NCBI RefSeq assembly: GCF_032854445.1
Contig: NC_088303.1
Coordinates: forward strand, 13,649,501 to 13,713,500
DNA length: 64,000 nucleotides
Source: Liolophura sinensis
Lineage: Eukaryota; Mollusca; Polyplacophora; Chitonida; Chitonidae
Direction: 5' to 3'
Below, one piece after another: positions 60,001 through 64,000 of the stretch. Below the pieces are notes generated by a model. The model had not been told where the DNA came from. It saw nothing but the letters and a program-made list of their open reading frames with translations, and searched no databases. Numbering within the stretch: position 1 is the first letter of the stretch; every line of letters starts with the position of its first letter. The position numbers and the translations under genes were made by a program.

Positions 60001-63000
60001 GTTCTCACATGTTTATTATTGGTGTGTTTATGTGTATAGGTTTTATTCAGCATCCATTACCTTAATATGGGCACCGTTTTCTCCCATCATAGTGCTGGTT
60101 GCCGTCATTTATGTGAAATATTCTTGAGTACAGTGTAAAATGCCAATGAAATAAATAAATAAATACCTTATTGAGTACTTGTAAATTTACCTGTTTGCCC
60201 ACTAATATTGCTAAGTGTGTATCTTTGTTTCCTTCGCAGTGATGAGTACATGAATGCTTTGTACATGATGTTGTCTTCCTGACATGAATGAGTACATGAA
60301 TTTTGTTTCCCCTGTTCAGTAGATCAGATCCGCATTGGACCACCCCAGACTAAACCAGCCAAGGTTACCAAACCTAAAGTGTTTGTCACTGATGGGAAAG
60401 AGGTACCACTGCGAGGAATTTGTCTCTTCTTTACAAGAGGTAATACCTCCGTGGCCATTACGGAGGTCAACATTGTCAAGGTAAGACAGACAATGTGATA
60501 AATTCATTTAAGCTGGTTGATAAATGTATTTGTAGATCAACAAGAAGAACGTAATTTTCAAAGAAAGTGGTCCATTTTGATCATATTCCAAGACGTAAAT
60601 AGTAAACAGTTTGTTAGTAAATATGTGTTTACTTGAGTTGTCAAATTGAGGTCCATGATTTCAAAGAGGATATGACGTTATGTTAGTGAAAGATCTGCTT
60701 GTCAGAAGTGAGTCAGTGATGGACAATAGACGTCAGCATCACCTTTGATGCACCTGTGATTATTAGTGAATGAAAGTCACTGAAACCAAATCTTTTTTTT
60801 GTTTACCAATAGTGATGACCAATAATAATGAATGATTTTTGATGATATCAAAAAGCTGTGGAAATATGACTTGTTGATGTTTTGAAGAAGGCCCCTTGCC
60901 CAGTTAATGTGTAGTTCCAGTGTAAGTCAAGTAACAAAACCATGCCTTTGTCACCAGGAAATCAACTTCACGATCCTGGACACCAATGGTCATGGGAAGA
61001 ATGGTCGTGGCCTGCTTCATGCCATTGAGAACCTTATGTCCTCTATCTTCATTCCTGCACTGAAGAGGCTCGAGAAGGGATGGGGAGAACTGCAAACCCC
61101 TGCTGGCACCCCAGTCAGAACTGACTTCCTCAACTGCCTAGATTCTTTTGTGTCTGTCCTGGTTGGTAAGTAATGCTTATTAATTATCCTACATTTCTGT
61201 GAAAGTGAGATCTGGATTCAACCTTTCTTCCAATAAGTTTCTTTGCAGTTCTCTTAAGGTGGTCTTACGTCAACTTTGCTGAAGATTTCTTGATTTTAGT
61301 CCAACATGGAGTGGTACTTTCAGCTTGGCCTGAAGATGATAAACTGTGTGAGACACGTGGCAAAATTTTTCTGTTGCTTGCCAAGTGTCAGTGGTTTATG
61401 CTGTTGTGTACATGCAAGTAAAAACTGAGCGTACAGATGAATAGGCATTAAACCTCTTAACATTGCTTAATAGATATAAACCATGAAGGCTTGTAAAACT
61501 TTTGGATTAACCAAAATGTATCACTGGGTAAAGTGAGCGCTATCGCTAATTGCCTATACCTTTGTGAATTTATTAACAGGTGCTCAGGAGAGCCTGGAGG
61601 ACAAGGTGACCCTGAAGCCATGTGCGATGTACGACTTGTCAAAAATCCAGACACCTGCTGACTACATGGCTGTGGCTAACAGCAGTGAGGCCCTGGAGAG
61701 CATAGAGGAGTGTCTGCAAGTCTGGATCAAACAAATAGAGCAGGTAATCCACTAGGTCTGAATCAAACAAATAGGACAGGCAAACCACAGAGTCTGGATC
61801 AAACAAATGGAACAGGTAAACCACCAAGTCTGGATCAAACAAATAGGACAGGTAAACTTCCAACTCTGGATCAAACAAACAGGACAGGCAAACCACAGAG
61901 TCTGGATCAAACAAATGGAACAGGTAAACCATCAAGCCTGGATCAAACAAATAGGACAGGCAAACCACAGAGTCTGGATCAAACAAATGGAACAGGTAAA
62001 CCACCAAGTCTGGATCAAACAAATAGAACAGGTAAACTTCCAACTCTGGATCAAACAAACAGGACAGGCAAACCACAGAGTCTGGATCAAACAAATGGAA
62101 CAGGTAAACCACCAAGTCTGGATCAAACAAATAGAACAGGTAAACTTCCAAGTCTGGATCAAACAAATAGAACAGGCAAACCACAGAGTCTGGATCAAAC
62201 AAATAGAGCAGGTAATCAGGTAAGTCTGAATCAAACAAATAGGACAGGTAAAACACCAGGTCTGGGTCAAACAAATAGGACAGGTAATCCACTAAGTCTG
62301 AATCAAACAAATAGGACAGGTAAACCTCCATGTCTGGATCAGACATATAGAACAGGTAAACATCAAAGTCTGAATCAGACAACTAGTGCAGGTAAACTAT
62401 ATGTCCGGATCAAACAAATAGGACAGGCAAACCACAGAGTCTGGATCAAACAAATAGAACAGGTAAACTTCCAAGTCTGGATCAAACAAATAAGACAGGC
62501 AAACCACAGAGTCTGGATCAGACAAATGGAACAGGTAAACCACCAAGTTTGGATCAAACAAATAGAGCAGGTAATCCACTAAGTCTGAATCAAACAAATA
62601 GGACAGGTAAAACACCAAGTCTGGATCAGACATATAGAACAGGTAAACATCAAAGTCTGAATCAAACAACTAGTGCAGGTAAACTATATGTCTGGATCAA
62701 ACAAATAGGACAGGTAAAACACCAAGTCTGGGTGAAACAAATAGAGCAGGTAATCCACTAAGTCTGAATCAAACAAATAGGACAGGTAAACCTCCATGTC
62801 TGGATCAGACATATAGAACAGGTAAACATCAAAGTCTGAATCAAACAACTAGTGCAGGTAAACTATATGTCTGGATCAAACAAATAGAACAGAGAAAACA
62901 CCAAGTCTGGGTCAAACAAATAGAACAGGTAAACTTACAAGACTGGATCAAACAACTAGAACAGGTAAACCTCCATGTATCAGACTAATAGAACTGGTGA

Positions 63001-63513
63001 ACCACCAAGTCTGGATGGAACAAATAGAGCAGGTAAACCTCAGAGTCTGGATCAAATGAATAGAACAGATAAAGCTCAGAGTCTGGATCAGATGAATAGA
63101 ACAGATAAACCTCAGAGTCTGGATCACATGAATAGAACATGTAAACCTCAGAGTCCGGATCAAATGAATACATGTAGAACAGGGAAAAGTCTAGCTCTGG
63201 TGTTGTTACCTCAATGCATGATAGTGTGAAACTCTTATAGATTGGTCAGATTCATACATGTATATCTATTCTGGCTGTACATTTTATTGTAATTACATGA
63301 TGAAGATGAAGTAAGCCGTTGTGTTCCATTGATTAGGTTCTAGCGGAGAGTGAACAGATGAGGAAGGAGGCAGATGATATAGGGCCACGAGCAGAACTTG
63401 ACCACTGGAAGAAGAGGATGTCAAGGTTCAACTACCTGTTGGACCAGATCAAAGGGCCAGAGTGTAAGGCTGTATTAGGTGTGCTTACTGCAGCCAAATC
63501 AAAACTACTCAAG
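54078..63513 (+). CDS. DNAH5/DNAH8: Axonemal dynein heavy chain, DNAH5/DNAH8 group, N-terminal exons (continues beyond the window)
   Basis: Exons seen: 54078-54122 ([15 protein letters not shown]), 55465-55599, 55986-56073, 60320-60480, 60958-61165, 61580-61743 and 63337-63513. All introns are GT-AG and all phases join, giving 326 residues of a protein that is usually over 4,500. Diagnostic stretches: [72 protein letters not shown]-like [49 protein letters not shown] and [20 protein letters not shown]. These belong to the start and N-terminal tail of the outer-arm gamma-type heavy chain. The tail binds intermediate chains and neighbouring heavy chains and anchors the motor to doublet microtubules; the AAA+ motor lies beyond the window. 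DNAH5 and DNAH8 cannot be separated here. The intron after 61743 is filled by a repeat of the exon end (see 61717-63200). Confidence 0.93.
55045..55230 (+). mobile_element. SINE (family 1) with an altered 3' half
   Basis: Head GGGGGCCTCCATGGCTGAGG, B-box-like GTGAGTTCAAGTCCAGCACA, CGTACATGGGAAGGTCTGCT. Most of the middle is then missing before TACGAGTACAGCATACTAAC and ACCAATCAAATAAACCC. A 7-bp repeat AAATTCT on both sides (about 55036 and 55227) may be the target-site duplication. It lies in the first dynein intron. Confidence 0.8.
57101..57139 (+). CDS. Candidate 13-codon cassette exon of the dynein gene
   Basis: A pyrimidine-rich acceptor (TTTTACCTTTCAG) and a donor ACAG/GTGATA bound 39 bases. 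Both neighbouring exon ends (56073 and 60320) are phase 1, and this piece is phase 1 at both ends, so it can be included or skipped without a frame change. The insert would read [13 protein letters not shown]. There is no protein-family support; it is a prediction from splice signals alone. Confidence 0.35.
57503..57720. mobile_element. MITE-like element (copy 1) in a dynein intron
   Basis: The left end GGGGTCAATTCAACAAAATC ... TTTCTGACTTAA and the right end TTAAGTCAGAAACGGCTTTA ... GAATCGGCCCC are inverted matches over about 33 bp. The interior is about 150 bp. A related element lies at 63561-63744. Confidence 0.7.
59206..59256 (-). mobile_element. SINE tail fragment (family 1)
   Basis: ATTTATTTATTAATTTGATT then GGTGTTTTATTCTGCACTCA is the inverted 3' end of the family; the rest is absent, a strong 5' truncation. 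Confidence 0.55.
59549..59900 (+). repeat. 26-bp minisatellite in a dynein intron, about 13 units
   Basis: Units of the form GCCAATATATCCATGGCACC + TCTCAT start at 59549, 59575, 59601, 59627, 59653 and 59679, exactly 26 bp apart. Later units become irregular (shortened near 59750, then 27-33 bp) before the array fades near 59900. The frames that stay open through it on both strands are repeat artefacts. Confidence 0.9.
60066..60165 (+). mobile_element. SINE 3' fragment (family 1)
   Basis: CTCCCATCATAGTGCTGGTT, GCCGTCATTTATGTGAAATA, TTCTTGAGTACAGTGTAAAA, TGCCAATGAAATAAATAAAT. The head is missing. It lies about 150 bp upstream of the dynein exon at 60320. Confidence 0.75.
61717..63200 (+). repeat. 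36-bp minisatellite made of an exon end plus its splice donor, about 40 units
   Basis: The first unit starts inside the dynein exon: CAAGTCTGGATCAAACAAAT then AGAGCAG, exon end 61743, then GTAATCCAC. The unit is then repeated head to tail at a 36-bp period. Most units keep the whole exon-end/donor block, as CAG/GTAAAC or CAG/GCAAAC. Some units are 35 bp (those with AACTAGTGCAGGTAAAC), and larger blocks of several units recur at about 62284, 62571 and 62750. The last units are degraded (for example CAGATAAACC, which has lost the GT). Because 36 is a multiple of three, long frames stay open on both strands; I regard them as artefacts of the array. The array fills almost all of the intron 61744-63336. 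Confidence 0.95.
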
Positions 63514-64000
63514 GTTAGTGGGCTCACACTGTATCACTTTCCCAATGATCAGTGAGATCAGGGGTCAATTCCACAAAGCCAGTTCAGACTTAAGCCAAAA
63601 TTTTGGAGCCTTGAAATTAAACCCACCTCATGAGTTTGATAATATTAAAGATAAATGTATCAAAATTTCAACTTCCGTAAAAATTATGCACTGTAATGAG
63701 GTTTTATGTTTTGACTCAAGTCAGAAATAGCTTTGTGGAAGGCTTGTCATGTTCCTGAGAGAGTTAAGGCATTAGTTTCCTCTGCCCATATAGCTGATCT
63801 TTGTCATGTACATGTACATGTAAGTAAAAAATATTCGAGTATGGTGTTAAACACCCATTATATAAGTAAATAAACACCTTACCTTAGTACCAGTGGATAC
63901 TAGTGACTACACATACCTGCACATTTAATTAAAGTGAGCTGGTGGAAAAAAATGCACTGTTATAGGTATGTGTTGATTTTCATGTACTTTTCATGCTCAT
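63514..64000 (+). other. Dynein intron at the window edge, with MITE-like copy 2 and a SINE tail
   Basis: 63561-63744 is a second copy of the GGGGTCAATTC element: left end GGGGTCAATTCCACAAAGCC, right end AAGTCAGAAATAGCTTTGTG. About 63815-63875 (AAAAAATATTCGAGTATGGT then GTTAAACACCC) looks like a short SINE tail. The donor after the exon is AAG/GTTAGT. The gene continues past 64000. Confidence 0.6.

Noticed and set aside
61639-62582. Very long open frames on both strands (290 codons + strand, 247 codons - strand) with a 12-residue repeat
   Set aside because: They are produced by the 36-bp tandem array, whose length is a multiple of three. Frames are open in several phases at once, and the dynein exon and its acceptor at 63337 explain the locus better.
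61717-63200. CRISPR-like regular 36-bp repeats
   Set aside because: The units follow each other directly with no unique spacers, and the DNA is clearly from an animal genome.

Overview
This is a eukaryotic (animal) genomic window. Protein-coding sequence is split into short exons by AT-rich GT-AG introns. The intergenic DNA is full of SINEs, MITE-like elements and minisatellites. The tRNA-headed SINEs whose tail reads as GTGTTTTACGCCGTACTC on the opposite strand, and the many ACATGTACATGTA-type runs, are what I associate with molluscs and other lophotrochozoans. I infer a mollusc-like lophotrochozoan from repeat style only; it was not checked by a search. No prokaryotic gene, CRISPR array, tRNA or rRNA gene was recognised.

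Layout. (1) 1-6.8 kb: a non-coding flank with an old SINE, a MITE-like element with about 40-bp inverted ends, and a possible CCAAT-type promoter with a non-coding first exon near 4.3-4.4 kb. (2) 6.9-22.8 kb, + strand: a complete NDRG-family gene (alpha/beta-hydrolase fold, non-catalytic), 12 coding exons and 357 codons from the conserved start, plus a possible upstream alternative coding exon. (3) 25,097-34,922 and 35,123-45,274: two near-identical copies of about 10 kb in direct order, separated by exactly 200 N. The duplication ends exactly at the gap on both sides, so these are most simply two unmerged overlapping contigs or haplotypes, not a biological tandem duplication. Each copy carries the same minisatellites, inverted repeats, SINE pieces and one candidate coding first exon (46 codons). 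(4) 45.3-54 kb: non-coding DNA with a tandem repeat of about 175 bp also found at 14.3-14.9 kb. (5) 54.1-63.5 kb, running off the window on the + strand: the first exons of an axonemal outer-arm dynein heavy chain of the DNAH5/DNAH8 (gamma heavy chain) group.

The most striking structure is at 61,717-63,200. The last 27 bases of a dynein exon, together with its 5' splice site, have been amplified into about 40 tandem units of 36 bp that fill the following intron. Most units carry a copy of the real splice donor (CAG/GTAA or CAG/GCAA), so the true donor is followed by a long array of decoys. Reading past the true donor meets stop codons within 12 bases, so accurate use of the first donor should matter for making the protein.

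The two genes are both on the + strand and have no obvious functional link. They are neighbours separated by repeat-rich DNA.
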